Positions 16,964 through 26,889 of a stretch of 34,044 nucleotides of DNA are shown one piece after another. The notes below the pieces were generated by a model, which saw nothing but the letters and a program-made list of their open reading frames with translations, searched no databases and was not told the DNA's origin. This DNA comes from Chitinispirillia bacterium (GTDB lineage Bacteria > Fibrobacterota > Chitinivibrionia > Chitinivibrionales > Chitinispirillaceae), in the NCBI GenBank assembly GCA_009786415.1, contig WQTH01000027.1, positions 1-34,044 on the forward strand, read 5' to 3'. Each line of letters starts with the position of its first letter. Positions within the stretch are counted from its first letter, which is position 1. Position numbers and translations under genes: made by a program.

Positions 16964-18453
16964 TGTGCGCTCCCCCCGCTTGATATTCTGCCCCACGTTT
17001 CGCCAAGGAGCATTGTCTTTTCGGCGGTCTTTTGGATTTCCGCCGTATCCATATCACCGTACAGGCCGGGCAGCGCGGCTATAACATCATCAAAACTTTC
17101 GGCGCTGTTAATGGCTTCTAAAGCGGGGTTTAAAACGTCTTCAATCTGCGCTTGAATCGTCTCGTCCGGCAGCTCTCCGGCGAGCGTGTCAACGGCCAGC
17201 TGGAATTCCGCCTGCGTCGTTGCCGGAGCGCGGCGGGCAGGTGCCGCCGCGAACTGCGGCGGCGCGAGCGGATCGGGCTGTTCTATAATCTCTATCTCGT
17301 CTTCCGCGAAGTCGTACTTGTCCACGAAGTATTTTTTCGTGAGCCTGACCTTGCCTGTGTTCATCAGCATCGTATCGCGTTCGGCGCGTTGTTTGTCTAT
17401 GTCCTTTTCGTCATAGAGTTCGAACCGGGGGCGCTCTACGCCGAGGGACGGGTTGAGTTCGTGTATGTAGGCGATCAGGGTGTTCATTGTTTCTTCGACC
17501 ATCTTCTGGTCGTCTTCGACGAGGTCGGCGCGGACGGCGGCGGCCATGTCGTCGCCGCCGAGGCGGCCCGGTGTGGATGTTGCCCCCGCGCTGTGTCCGA
17601 GTATGGCGGTGGAAATCTCGCCGTCGTGGTAGGCCGCGAAGTCGCTGTAGGCGTCGGACGATCCGGTTACGTTGACCTGCGTCGCGTCGATGCTGCTGTC
17701 GTCGGGGACAACGGCAATGGCATCCTGCACCATCCCCGCCAAACTGTTTAGCAGATCGTTGCGGTCGTCTTTCGACGCGCCCCTCGGCAGCTTGCCGACT
17801 ACGTGCGGCATTCCGAACTTCTCGATGAATGTCGCCCAGAAGCGCAGGCCGCCTTTTTTAAACGTGACCGGCCAGAAACACGAGCTGTACGCGCCCTCGC
17901 CGTACGGGTTCTCCCAGCTGGCGCGGTGCTGCGTCAGCAGGAACTTGTAGTCATCGACCGGCACGCCCCGCATGTCACCTGCCGAGGAGCGCAGGCGCAG
18001 CTCGCCGTGTTCGGCGCCAAACGCGAACCATATCCGCGGGCGGCCGAAGACGCGGCAGGGCAGCAGCAGATCGCCCTGCCGCTCCCAAACTATTTCTGAT
18101 ATTTGATAGCCGTATCCCCACGCCTCGCACATCTCGCGGGTGATGTTGCGGATGTTCAGTTTTTTGAACGCCGCTTCCACGGTCTCGGCTGCGCGTTCGG
18201 TTGCGTTGTCGCGGCTTATGGCCCAGCGCTTTTTGGTAACGGCGGCTTCGCGGCTTTGGGCGCAGCTCGACACGTGGTTCTCGCGGCGTATCTCGTTGAG
18301 TACGGTTATGGGCTGGCCCAGCTTGCGCAGCACCGGGTCGGGGTTGGGCAGGTTGGCGTAGAGCCGCCCCCACATATTGAGCAAGTTGCCTGCGGCGATC
18401 TCGCGGGTGAGATAGCGCGCCATGCTGCGTGATGCGAAGTCTATACTGTTCAT
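16960..18453 (-). CDS. Portal protein (DUF935, Mu gp29-like)
   Basis: Position after large terminase; WAISRDNATERAAETVEAAFKKLNIRN, PYGEGAYSSCFWPVTFKKGGLRFWATFIEKFGMPHVVGKLP motifs. Confidence 0.88.
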   Translation of the reverse strand: MNSIDFASRSMARYLTREIAAGNLLNMWGRLYANLPNPDPVLRKLGQPITVLNEIRRENHVSSCAQSREAAVTKKRWAISRDNATERAAETVEAAFKKLNIRNITREMCEAWGYGYQISEIVWERQGDLLLPCRVFGRPRIWFAFGAEHGELRLRSSAGDMRGVPVDDYKFLLTQHRASWENPYGEGAYSSCFWPVTFKKGGLRFWATFIEKFGMPHVVGKLPRGASKDDRNDLLNSLAGMVQDAIAVVPDDSSIDATQVNVTGSSDAYSDFAAYHDGEISTAILGHSAGATSTPGRLGGDDMAAAVRADLVEDDQKMVEETMNTLIAYIHELNPSLGVERPRFELYDEKDIDKQRAERDTMLMNTGKVRLTKKYFVDKYDFAEDEIEIIEQPDPLAPPQFAAAPARRAPATTQAEFQLAVDTLAGELPDETIQAQIEDVLNPALEAINSAESFDDVIAALPGLYGDMDTAEIQKTAEKTMLLGETWGRISSGGSAQ

Positions 18454-18539
18454 AGTTTATCCCTCTTTAATAAGATTGCGGTCCAGACGCCGATAAAACA
18501 CACTATTATAGACCAACTGAGTTTGTCTAATCCGCCCAT
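18450..18539 (-). CDS. 29-aa single-TM microprotein MGGLDKLSWSIIVCFIGVWTAILLKRDKL
   Basis: TAATG overlap with the terminase stop and ATGA overlap with the portal start; hydrophobic core; below the ORF-track cut-off. Confidence 0.6.
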   Translation of the reverse strand: MGGLDKLSWSIIVCFIGVWTAILLKRDKL

Positions 18540-19966
18540 TAATAATACCCCATGGAAATATTGTCCGTAAACCTGTTAAACCTGTCCAGCACGACCCCGC
18601 GCGATTCAGCCCATGCCGGGCCTGACGGGCCGCCCGTTTTGGCGTGTATGGCGAGCGCGAGCGCCCAGAAGCGGTCGGCGTGTCCGGTTTCGTCTGTGCG
18701 CTCTGCGTCGAAGCGTATGTTGCCGGCAGACGTGACCATACGCTTGATGCTGTGTATCGACTCGCGCGTTGCGGCGTCATTCGGTAGAATGACACGGCGG
18801 TCTTCGAGCGCGTTGCGCGTACCCACGGCCAGCGCTTCCTTGTTGCCGCTCGTAAACGTAACGCCCTCGACCGTGGATTTTCCGTAGCGCTCCTGCGCGG
18901 CCTCGGTAAGCGGCAGGCCGATACCGGTCTGGTCTATGCAGATGCGCCGCAGATGCGGCAGGCGCATGACGAGGTCGAGGTACGCCTCCTGTATTTTGAA
19001 CGCGGTGCGGTCGAACTCCTTAACAACGCGCGTGGCGAGGAACGCGCCTACGTCCTCTAATACCCAAATGACCGACAGATCGCGCTTGCGGCCTATGTCC
19101 CACCCCGCGTAAAGCGCGTTTGTGGTAATGGACAGGTCGTCGAGTGAGCGGAGCGTGGTCGCGTTTTCGCACGCCTCTATCATTTCGTATGTGATGTAGG
19201 CGGTCGTGGCGTCGATAGGTTCGGCCATGTAATCTTCGTTGAAGATATCGCTGTCCTGGCAGGAGCTGCGCAGCCGCTCGATATACTCGTTGCGCTCCTG
19301 CTCCGACGTTTTGCGGTTGAACACTTTATCGCAAAGCCCCTCGCCGACCGCGTCCACTATGGTTACGCGGTGCAGCGACCAGTCGGACTGGCCTTTGCGG
19401 ATCCGCTCGCAAAATCGGTAAAAGAGCGTGCTCTTGCCTTTATGGGTTGACAGTATGCGTATTGGGTATCCCCAAACCCCCGCCGCGGGCTGTGCGCCGG
19501 ACCACATGGCGCGCTGGTCTTTGTGCAGCGCGGCCTCGTCCCATACGATTTTGCCGCCTTTGGAGTTAAACGCCGTAGGCGCGGACGACAGCGCGAGTAT
19601 CTTCCCGCCGTTCGCGAATTCGAGGACGCTGGCCTTGACGCCGTTCTTTTCGTCTATAACCTGTATGCCCATATCTTTCGCCACAACATTGAACACTTCC
19701 GCATAACGCTGGCAATATTCGATATACTCCTTGCCGGCCTCCTCGTCTTTTGATGAAAAATAGACGCGCTTTATAGGTCGCCCAGGCGTGTACTCCTTGC
19801 GCGTAACGATATCGCGCACGTCTTCGTAGGCTTGCGTATACGTAGCGCCGATACGCCGCGACTTCTCCCACACCTTTATGGGAGATTCGTCATCAATCCA
19901 CTCCCGTTGATACAGCAGGAAGTAATTGTATATCTCGTGTTCCGTGCCCGCGCCGTTTTTGGTCAT
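18539..19966 (-). CDS. Terminase large subunit (Mu gp28-like)
   Basis: KVWEKSRRIGATYTQAYED (Walker A-like), KIVWDEAALHKD (Walker B), YAGWDIGRKRDLSVI nuclease motif; start at MTKNGAG. Confidence 0.9.
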   Translation of the reverse strand: MTKNGAGTEHEIYNYFLLYQREWIDDESPIKVWEKSRRIGATYTQAYEDVRDIVTRKEYTPGRPIKRVYFSSKDEEAGKEYIEYCQRYAEVFNVVAKDMGIQVIDEKNGVKASVLEFANGGKILALSSAPTAFNSKGGKIVWDEAALHKDQRAMWSGAQPAAGVWGYPIRILSTHKGKSTLFYRFCERIRKGQSDWSLHRVTIVDAVGEGLCDKVFNRKTSEQERNEYIERLRSSCQDSDIFNEDYMAEPIDATTAYITYEMIEACENATTLRSLDDLSITTNALYAGWDIGRKRDLSVIWVLEDVGAFLATRVVKEFDRTAFKIQEAYLDLVMRLPHLRRICIDQTGIGLPLTEAAQERYGKSTVEGVTFTSGNKEALAVGTRNALEDRRVILPNDAATRESIHSIKRMVTSAGNIRFDAERTDETGHADRFWALALAIHAKTGGPSGPAWAESRGVVLDRFNRFTDNISMGYY

Positions 19967-19974
19967 AATCCTGC

Positions 19975-20382
19975 CTACGCCCCCATAATTTCTTTGACTC
20001 GTTTTGCGAGGTCTTCCGGGGATACCTGTTCCTCCGGTACCGCCGGCTCCTCGCTTTTGGCCTTGCTTTCGTACGTGTACAAATTTTTCACTGCGCTTAC
20101 AAGGTTCGTTAGAGCGTGGAGAGACTGCGGGGACAGGTCGGTCTCGCCATCGCAATCTCTAATCATGCGGTCGGTAACCTTGTTTATAAGCGTGTGCAGC
20201 TTCTCCCTTGTTGTCGCGTGTGAGCTGACAACCTCGTCGCGGGTCTGCTTCCAGTTCTCGGAAGAAGCCCACGAGCGGATGGTTTTTTCGCTCCGGCCCG
20301 TGCGCTCGGCGATCTCCTCGAACGTTGCGCCCTGATAGCAGTACAGGTCGCGCGCCTCCTCCTTGCCCTCGCCGTGCTTCAT
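19975..20382 (-). CDS. Terminase small subunit-like protein with HTH
   Basis: ARDLYCYQGATFEEIAERTGRSEKTIRSWASSENW; directly upstream of the large terminase. Confidence 0.75.
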   Translation of the reverse strand: MKHGEGKEEARDLYCYQGATFEEIAERTGRSEKTIRSWASSENWKQTRDEVVSSHATTREKLHTLINKVTDRMIRDCDGETDLSPQSLHALTNLVSAVKNLYTYESKAKSEEPAVPEEQVSPEDLAKRVKEIMGA

Positions 20383-20627
20383 TCTTCTCCCAAGTCTATC
20401 TTGATGGACGTGATAAGGGCCTTCAGCTCGCGGAGCTTTGCCACAGACTCCTTGATGCGCACCGCGGCGGCCAGAATCTGGTCGCTTTTAAGTTCCGCCT
20501 TATCAACGTACTTATCTGCACCGGCGCGGATAATGGCAATATCGCAGTTTATGCCCGTCTCTGTTGCACCCGCCAGCTCAACGGCGACGGCCAGTCTGCC
20601 GCGCAGTACGGCGATCTCACTATTCAT
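20379..20627 (-). CDS. Hypothetical Mu-like late protein
   Basis: 82 aa ORF overlapping both neighbours by a few nt. Confidence 0.6.
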   Translation of the reverse strand: MNSEIAVLRGRLAVAVELAGATETGINCDIAIIRAGADKYVDKAELKSDQILAAAVRIKESVAKLRELKALITSIKIDLGEE

Positions 20628-20965
20628 TTCATATCCTTTGTTATTATGGTTAGCTGATGCGCGAGTGATTCCAGCGCCGAGGTGTTCCGGTCTGCCAGCG
20701 CGTAATGCCTGTTCATCTCACGCTGATGGGAGTCTATCGTGCGCGCCTGCTCCTCCTTGTGCATATTGACCAGATTCTGCATGGCGCGTTCTTGCAGCGT
20801 TATCATCGAATCCCACTTGACCATGTGTTCCTCGCGCTCTTTGTCCTGCCGGCGAGACTGCCACTTAATATAGAGCGCAAAACACACCACCATAGCGCCC
20901 GATATGCCCACCGGGAGGATCGTGCCGATCCCATTAACTAAAGTGGCTACATCTGATAAATCCAC
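20624..20965 (-). CDS. DUF2730-like small membrane protein
   Basis: GTG start at 20963-20965 with SD AAAGGCGG; one TM segment followed by charged helix, as in Mu-type DUF2730. Confidence 0.6.
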   Translation of the reverse strand: MDLSDVATLVNGIGTILPVGISGAMVVCFALYIKWQSRRQDKEREEHMVKWDSMITLQERAMQNLVNMHKEEQARTIDSHQREMNRHYALADRNTSALESLAHQLTIITKDMK

Positions 20966-21171
20966 GTCATCCGCCTTTCCGCGACCTGTTAAAAGTGATA
21001 GCGGGATAAACCCGCTATCAATAAATGTAACTCCACTGCGCCCTAAAAAACTTCTGAACCGTTCAGCAAAATAAGGGCATACCGATGGGGTATCTTTATC
21101 GTGTAGGGCCACTTGATCGGCGGCTGGCCACCGCGATGGAATAATAACACGGTTTAGCGAAAGGGATAGAT
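20966..21171. promoter_or_regulatory. Divergent late control region
   Basis: Hairpin TGATAGCGGG-ATAAA-CCCGCTATCA (20996-21020) and palindrome CTGAACCGTTCAG (21054-21066) between divergent late operons. Confidence 0.55.
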
Positions 21172-22389
21172 ATGTCGAAGTTTTTGCCTCTTATGCGCAC
21201 GGGTACATTCAAGGACCGTCACGGCGGGATTTACAATATTACGAAGGAGGTTCTTAATAAGATTGTATCGACTTTCGACGCAAGCCGCCCGCCGGCGATA
21301 CTGGTGGGGCATCCCGACACGGACAAAGCCCCGTCGTTCGGGATCGTTGAGGCGCTCAAGATTGCCGGCGATCAGCTGCTGTTCAGGCCGGGCAAGGTGG
21401 TCGCGGAGTTCGCCGCTTTGGTACGCCGCGGCGGGTTCCCCGGCGTGAGCGCCGGACTGACGCGGGATTTGTCGCGGTTAGACCACGTCGCGATGCTCTC
21501 GGCGCAGAGCCCGGCCATAGATGGATTAAAACCCATCGCGGAGTTTTGCGCGCTTGACCCTAAAGAGCGTGTGCTGATTGATGTAACCGAATCGGCCGCC
21601 CAGAGCCTTGCCGAGTTTGCGTACGCGCCGGATTGGTGGGTAATAGACAGGATGCAAGACATCGGCGAGATGTTCCGCGCCATAAAGAACTACATCATCG
21701 AGCGCAGCAGCGTGGAAGCGGCGGACGCGCTGATACCGGAGCATCGGATAAACAGCTTCAAGGAGAATCTGCCGGTGCTTGAAGAGGAGCGCGAGGCGGA
21801 ATTCAGCGCTTTAAAGCCGGCTGTCGAAAATACGCCTGCTGAGGGTGAACCTCCCGCCGTTGCGGCCAGTAATAATTATGAGGACAAGTACAACGAGCTG
21901 CTGCCCAAGTACGAGGCCGCGCAGAAAGCCCTGTCAGAGTTCACCGCGACGGCCCAGAAGCTGATTGACGAGAAGAAAGCGCTTGAGGACAGGATTGTCG
22001 TGCTCGAATACGATAAGCGTACCGCAGACTTCTCCGCCTTTCTCGAAACAGCCATCAGCGAGGGAAGGATCGTGCCGGGCGAGAAGCCGCGCAGGCTTGA
22101 GGACATGGAAGCGATGTTCATGCAGGGCGGTGCGGAGTTCTCGTCCGATCCAGTAAAATACCCCAAAGCGCTCGACATCTACAAAAACGACATAATGAGC
22201 AGGCCGTGCAAGATCCCGCGGCCCGGAGAAATAACACCCCCGCCTCAGTTTGCGGCCTCTGTTGCGGTGACACCTTCCACCGATGGTTCAGAGATTGGCA
22301 AGCGGGCGGGGGCCTATATCAATGAAATGGCGGCAAAGGGCGTGGCGGTTAGCGCCATTGATGCCGTTAAACATGTACTTAACAATTAA
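21172..22389 (+). CDS. Mu I-like phage protease/scaffold
   Basis: FKDRHGGIYNITKEVLNKIVSTFDASRPPAILVGHPDTDKAPSFGIVEAL; upstream of capsid genes. Confidence 0.85.
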   Translation: MSKFLPLMRTGTFKDRHGGIYNITKEVLNKIVSTFDASRPPAILVGHPDTDKAPSFGIVEALKIAGDQLLFRPGKVVAEFAALVRRGGFPGVSAGLTRDLSRLDHVAMLSAQSPAIDGLKPIAEFCALDPKERVLIDVTESAAQSLAEFAYAPDWWVIDRMQDIGEMFRAIKNYIIERSSVEAADALIPEHRINSFKENLPVLEEEREAEFSALKPAVENTPAEGEPPAVAASNNYEDKYNELLPKYEAAQKALSEFTATAQKLIDEKKALEDRIVVLEYDKRTADFSAFLETAISEGRIVPGEKPRRLEDMEAMFMQGGAEFSSDPVKYPKALDIYKNDIMSRPCKIPRPGEITPPPQFAASVAVTPSTDGSEIGKRAGAYINEMAAKGVAVSAIDAVKHVLNN

Positions 22390-22407
22390 CCATAGGAGAT
22401 AGATGCT

Positions 22408-22773
22408 ATGAATCCGATTTTTACCAAGGGGTACAGGGCGGCGGCAGAGGTCTCGCCTAACCAGATTGTGGCCTGGGCGGGCGGAAGCGTTGCCGGAAGC
22501 GTTACGCCGGCCATGGCCACAACGGACAAACTTGTCGGCGTAACCGGTCTTGTTGGCGCCGCCGAGGGCGGCGTAGCCGATGTCCACCGCATTGGCATTG
22601 CCGAGGTCAGGCTCGGCGGTACGGTTGCGCTGGGCGACGAGATCACTTCCGACGGCAGCGGCTTCGGCGTTACGCTCACCGGCGCCGGCGAGAGCATTGG
22701 CCGCGCGGAGCGGGCCGGCGTCGCTGGCGACATCATTAACGTTTTTCTGAGGCCCCTCACGGCGGCGTCATAA
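22408..22773 (+). CDS. DUF2190-like capsid decoration protein
   Basis: Small Gly/Ala/Val-rich protein between protease and major capsid. Confidence 0.7.
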   Translation: MNPIFTKGYRAAAEVSPNQIVAWAGGSVAGSVTPAMATTDKLVGVTGLVGAAEGGVADVHRIGIAEVRLGGTVALGDEITSDGSGFGVTLTGAGESIGRAERAGVAGDIINVFLRPLTAAS

Positions 22774-22792
22774 CACAGAAAGGATTAAGGCT

Positions 22793-23752
22793 ATGTCTAC
22801 TGAAAAGAAAGTTGAATTTTCCGGCGCGGCGGTCGCGCCGTTTCCCGTCGATCCTGTGCTTACCGCCATTGCGGTGGCGTACAGGAACGAAAAGCTGATC
22901 GCGGACGAGGTGCTGCCGCTTGTGCCTGTCGGGAAGCAGAATTTCAAGTACCGCGTCTTTGAGGCAAAGGACAGCTTCACGGTACCCGATACGTTAGTCG
23001 GGCGCAAGGGCCTTGTCAGCGAGGTTGAATTCGGGTACACCGAAAAAGATGGTTCCACCGAAGGGCACGGCCTTGAGGAGGCAATTCCCAAGGATGACAT
23101 CGACAACGCGCCGGAAGGTTACGACCCTGTCGCCAGAGCAACGGTGTCAACCACGGATTTGGTACTGCTCGGCCGTGAGGTCCGCACCGCGAATCTCGTG
23201 TTTAACGCCGCCAGCTATGGCGCCAAGAACAAGATTACGCTGGCCGGAGCGAATCAGTTCACTAACCCTGACAGCGATCCGATTAAGGTCGTCCTGAGCG
23301 CGCTTGACGCCTGCATTATGCGTCCGAACATAATGGTCATAGGCCACGGCGCGTGGACGGCACTCCGCACGAACCCCAAGATTGTCAAGGCCGCGCACGG
23401 CAACGCCGGCGACAGCGGTACAGCGTCGCGGCAGCAGGTGGCGGAACTGTTCGAGCTCGATAAGATACTCGTCGGCAGCGGCTGGGTAAATACCGAGGCT
23501 AAGGGACAGGAGATGGCCCAGAAACGCATTTGGGGGAATCATATCGCGCTGATTTATCAGAACGCGATGCCCGACGTGAACGGGAAAGTGTCGTTTGGTG
23601 TTACCGCGCAGTTCGGCGAGCGGTTCGTCACATCCGGTTTTGATTCCAAGATCGGGCTGGAGGGCGGCACGAGGATCCGCGTGGGCATGCGCGTCCGCGA
23701 GCTGATCACGGCCAACGACCTCGGCTACTTCATACAGAACGCCGCGGCCTAA
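22793..23752 (+). CDS. Major capsid protein
   Basis: DPVLTAIAVAYRNEKLIADEVLPLVPVGKQNFKYRVF plus position. Confidence 0.85.
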   Translation: MSTEKKVEFSGAAVAPFPVDPVLTAIAVAYRNEKLIADEVLPLVPVGKQNFKYRVFEAKDSFTVPDTLVGRKGLVSEVEFGYTEKDGSTEGHGLEEAIPKDDIDNAPEGYDPVARATVSTTDLVLLGREVRTANLVFNAASYGAKNKITLAGANQFTNPDSDPIKVVLSALDACIMRPNIMVIGHGAWTALRTNPKIVKAAHGNAGDSGTASRQQVAELFELDKILVGSGWVNTEAKGQEMAQKRIWGNHIALIYQNAMPDVNGKVSFGVTAQFGERFVTSGFDSKIGLEGGTRIRVGMRVRELITANDLGYFIQNAAA

Positions 23753-23765
23753 GGAGAACGCCTGT

Positions 23766-24221
23766 ATGGCTCGAGTGCAGATGTATGCGTCCCTCAAAAC
23801 AATCCTCCCGCTCCAAACGCGGGAGGTGTTGTTGCAGCTGACCGACGATGATAACAATGGCGACTTCATGTCCCGTCCGCCCAACGCGGCGTACCGGAAC
23901 ATTCAGTCCGCCTGCGCCAGCGCGCAAGCTGTCGTCGATTCGTATATCGGGGGACGTTATATACTGCCGTTGCATAGACCTTTCCCGCCTCAGATCGTGG
24001 AGATAGCGTCGAACCTTGCGCTGTGCTGCCTGTACGACCGCCGGAGGGAATTGGACGTGCCGGAAGGGATAAAGGATCGCCGCAGCCGGTATATGGCGAT
24101 GCTCAAGGACATTCAGTCCGAGAAAGCGTCTGTGCCGGAATTGAGGCGGCCAACCCCGGCCTCTGCGCTGATAACGGCGCCGGAGCCGACTTTTAGCCAA
24201 TCTTTGCTGTCGAGGATGTAG
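23766..24221 (+). CDS. DUF1320 / Mu gp36-like head-tail protein
   Basis: SACASAQAVVDSYIGGRYILPL...PPQIVEIASNLALCCLYDRR. Confidence 0.85.
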   Translation: MARVQMYASLKTILPLQTREVLLQLTDDDNNGDFMSRPPNAAYRNIQSACASAQAVVDSYIGGRYILPLHRPFPPQIVEIASNLALCCLYDRRRELDVPEGIKDRRSRYMAMLKDIQSEKASVPELRRPTPASALITAPEPTFSQSLLSRM

Positions 24222-24223
24222 CG

Positions 24224-24838
24224 ATGCACGATCTTATCAATAAAATCGAAAAGGTGATGCTTGACCATCTTGAAACCGTTTTTAAAAAGGCAAAGGTTCC
24301 GGTAAGCGCCTTTGATGTGGGTAAGGGGTTATCAAACACAGTCGCGCCGCCGGCAATCGCTGTCACGACAGAGCGGATCGGCTTTGAGTGGATCGTGTCG
24401 TACTACGAGCTGCAGCCGGTAATATCTGTATACATCGTGGTCAAGGGCGTACAGCCAAAAGCTCGGCATGACAGCGCCTACCCCCTAACCCTTGCAGTAG
24501 CGGCGGCTTTGGTGCGCGAGGATTTTAATCTTGACATCGAGCCGCTTGAACCCGCCGGGCCTATGACGGAAGTATTTACTGCCGATGGGCCGGCCTTAGG
24601 TTTCAGGCTCTATAAAATAGACTTTAAAACGGCGTTTAAACTGGATCTAAGCGACGATGAAACGCTGGAAAAATTGCTGATGACCGTCAACGAGTACACG
24701 TATAGGGGCGAAAACCTCGGCAAACAGGAAATAGCGTTAGGTGGAGAGGCCATGTCAACTGGGAAAATCCTCTTCACGTTAGATGAATCTGATGAAAATA
24801 AGGAGGGTGTGGATGATACACGTGAAAGTGATGGCTAA
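24224..24838 (+). CDS. DUF1834 / Mu gp37-like tail protein
   Basis: Order and composition after gp36-like. Confidence 0.7.
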   Translation: MHDLINKIEKVMLDHLETVFKKAKVPVSAFDVGKGLSNTVAPPAIAVTTERIGFEWIVSYYELQPVISVYIVVKGVQPKARHDSAYPLTLAVAAALVREDFNLDIEPLEPAGPMTEVFTADGPALGFRLYKIDFKTAFKLDLSDDETLEKLLMTVNEYTYRGENLGKQEIALGGEAMSTGKILFTLDESDENKEGVDDTRESDG

Positions 24839-25034
24839 ACCGGGCTGTATGTGCCCGCAGGAAGACCCGAAGGCTGTGCCGGTCAACGATACCGTTGGCG
24901 TGGACGTACCCCTAACACCGTACTATCGCCGGCGTATCGCGGACGGGTCGCTGTTGCTCGCTGTCAACGCCGAAGACGTAAAGCCGACGACAGCATCAAA
25001 TAAGAAAGTCTTTGCCGCAAAGGAGAATAAATAA
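24813..25034 (+). CDS. DUF2635-like small protein
   Basis: IHVKVMAKPGCMCPQEDPKAVPVNDTVGVDVPLTPYYRRRIADGSLL; SD AAGGAGG before ATG 24813. Confidence 0.75.
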   Translation: MIHVKVMAKPGCMCPQEDPKAVPVNDTVGVDVPLTPYYRRRIADGSLLLAVNAEDVKPTTASNKKVFAAKENK

Positions 25035-26494
25035 TGATATCGGAATCAATCAGAAGGCCCGGCTCGTACAACGAGATCACCGTTGGTGCCATGGGCGGCC
25101 TGCCGTCGATGCGGCAAGATATGCTTATCATAGCGCCGCGTTTAGCCGACGGCACGGTTGCCGCAGGCGTTCCGGCGCAAGTAACGTCGCCGGCACAGGC
25201 AGCTGAGTTCTGGGGCGCCGGGTCAATCATGCACCGTATGGCGTGGGCGGCGTTCCGGCAGTATGGCAGCCTGTCGCTGACCGGCTGCGCAGTTGACGAT
25301 GCCTCAACAGGCGTAGGGGCCTCAGCCGCCATCACGTTTACCGGGTCAGCTGATGCTACCGGACAGGTTACGCTGTGGGTCGGTACCGACCGCATACCCG
25401 TACGTGTCGACAGATTTGTTGACGGGCTTGCTGGCGGTACGCCTGTCAAAATAGCGTCCGATTTGGCTGATCAGGTCAACGCGCGGCCTGACCTGCCCGT
25501 TACCGCTTACGCCAACGGCGCGGTGATTACGCTGACCGCGAAGAACAAGGGTACGACCGGAAACTTCCTCGGGCAAAAAGGCAAGCCGGCTGTGGATTGC
25601 GACGTGCCCGGCATTGAGGCGGCTACTACCGCGTATACCGGCGGCGCCGGAGACCCCGACCTCACGGATACTTTTGACAAGGTATCCGGCCAGCGTTTCC
25701 ATATTGTCGCACTTGCGTGGGCGACAGCGGCAGCGGCGATCGCGCTGTCGGAGTATCTCAATGAGGTCTCGAACGAGGTTAATCAGCGGGGTGGCCGCGG
25801 CTTCATGTTTGTGGACGGAAACATCGCGGATATGGCCACTCTCGCGAAGGGTATCAACGACAAGCGTATATGTGTCGGCGGGATAACCGGAGCCAAGCGC
25901 GCGCCGTTCGAAAACGCCGCAGCGTTTGCCGCCATGCTTGCCGCAGAGCCAATGCCCTGGCTTGCGGTAAATAACATTGGACTCGTTGGGTGCGACTCAC
26001 CGCCCGTTACCGACAGATGGAACTGGAACGAGATCAACAATATCCTGCTGTGGAGCGGCGTCACGCCATTCGAGGTTGGCGCGGGTGACCGCGTCAGGTG
26101 CGTCAGGGCGATATCGACCTACGTCAAGAATGATGCCGGGGCTGAGGACGACACGTTCCTCGATACCCTCAAGATCGCAACGGCCGACTATGTCCGAGAG
26201 GCGGTTCGGGTACGCCACCTGACCGACTTTCAGAACAAAGTGCTGCGCGATAACCACGTTGCCGGCGAACCGCCCAACGTGGTTACTCCGGCCGATGTGC
26301 GGTCGACCAATCTTGATGTCTGCCGTCGGATTGAGGCGATGGGCGGTCTGAACAGCGTCAATGCGTTCGCGGATCAGTTTGTATCCGTTCGCAATCGTAA
26401 CGTTCCGGGGCGGGTAGACAGCATCATCCCGATTGATATTGTGGATGCGCTGCACATATTGGCTAATAATATCACTATAACGTCAACACTGTGA
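25034..26494 (+). CDS. Contractile tail sheath protein (Mu gpL-like)
   Basis: IRRPGSYNEITVGAMGGLP...RVDSIIPIDIVDALHILANNI. Confidence 0.88.
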   Translation: MISESIRRPGSYNEITVGAMGGLPSMRQDMLIIAPRLADGTVAAGVPAQVTSPAQAAEFWGAGSIMHRMAWAAFRQYGSLSLTGCAVDDASTGVGASAAITFTGSADATGQVTLWVGTDRIPVRVDRFVDGLAGGTPVKIASDLADQVNARPDLPVTAYANGAVITLTAKNKGTTGNFLGQKGKPAVDCDVPGIEAATTAYTGGAGDPDLTDTFDKVSGQRFHIVALAWATAAAAIALSEYLNEVSNEVNQRGGRGFMFVDGNIADMATLAKGINDKRICVGGITGAKRAPFENAAAFAAMLAAEPMPWLAVNNIGLVGCDSPPVTDRWNWNEINNILLWSGVTPFEVGAGDRVRCVRAISTYVKNDAGAEDDTFLDTLKIATADYVREAVRVRHLTDFQNKVLRDNHVAGEPPNVVTPADVRSTNLDVCRRIEAMGGLNSVNAFADQFVSVRNRNVPGRVDSIIPIDIVDALHILANNITITSTL

Positions 26495-26526
26495 CGAACT
26501 CGTCGCCATTTTGAAAAGGGGTTAGC

Positions 26527-26889
26527 ATGGCTAAAAAGTACGTTTCGCGCAATACCGTTTTGAGGAACGGCACAAAACTGGAAGACATGAAGTCTTTCAA
26601 AATGGGCGAAAAAACGCATCGGACAGAAGTCGAGCTTATGGACGGTACCGGTACGGTTGATACGGTTTCGCCGTACAAGTTTTCTATCGACTACGCCATA
26701 CCTAAAACAGGGGCCAAACTCGACTGGTCAGACGTGGTTGACGACACGTTTATCATTGAACTCGACGGCGGCAAGCGCGTTACATACAGCGGGGTCGATT
26801 GCCTGTCACAGGGAGAGGCGACTATGGACGGCGCGCAGGAAGCAGTAATCCCGCTGGAGTTCATCGCCGCCAGAATGGATATCGACTAA
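26527..26889 (+). CDS. Tail tube protein (Mu gpM-like)
   Basis: Position after sheath; small beta-rich protein. Confidence 0.8.
   Translation: MAKKYVSRNTVLRNGTKLEDMKSFKMGEKTHRTEVELMDGTGTVDTVSPYKFSIDYAIPKTGAKLDWSDVVDDTFIIELDGGKRVTYSGVDCLSQGEATMDGAQEAVIPLEFIAARMDID

Noticed and set aside
20966-21112. N-terminal extension of the DUF2730-like ORF to its ATG at 21112
   Set aside because: GTG at 20963-20965 has a proper SD, and the extension would cover the hairpin and palindrome of the divergent control region.
23147-23902. 251-aa minus-strand ORF
   Set aside because: Shadow of the major capsid gene on the opposite strand.
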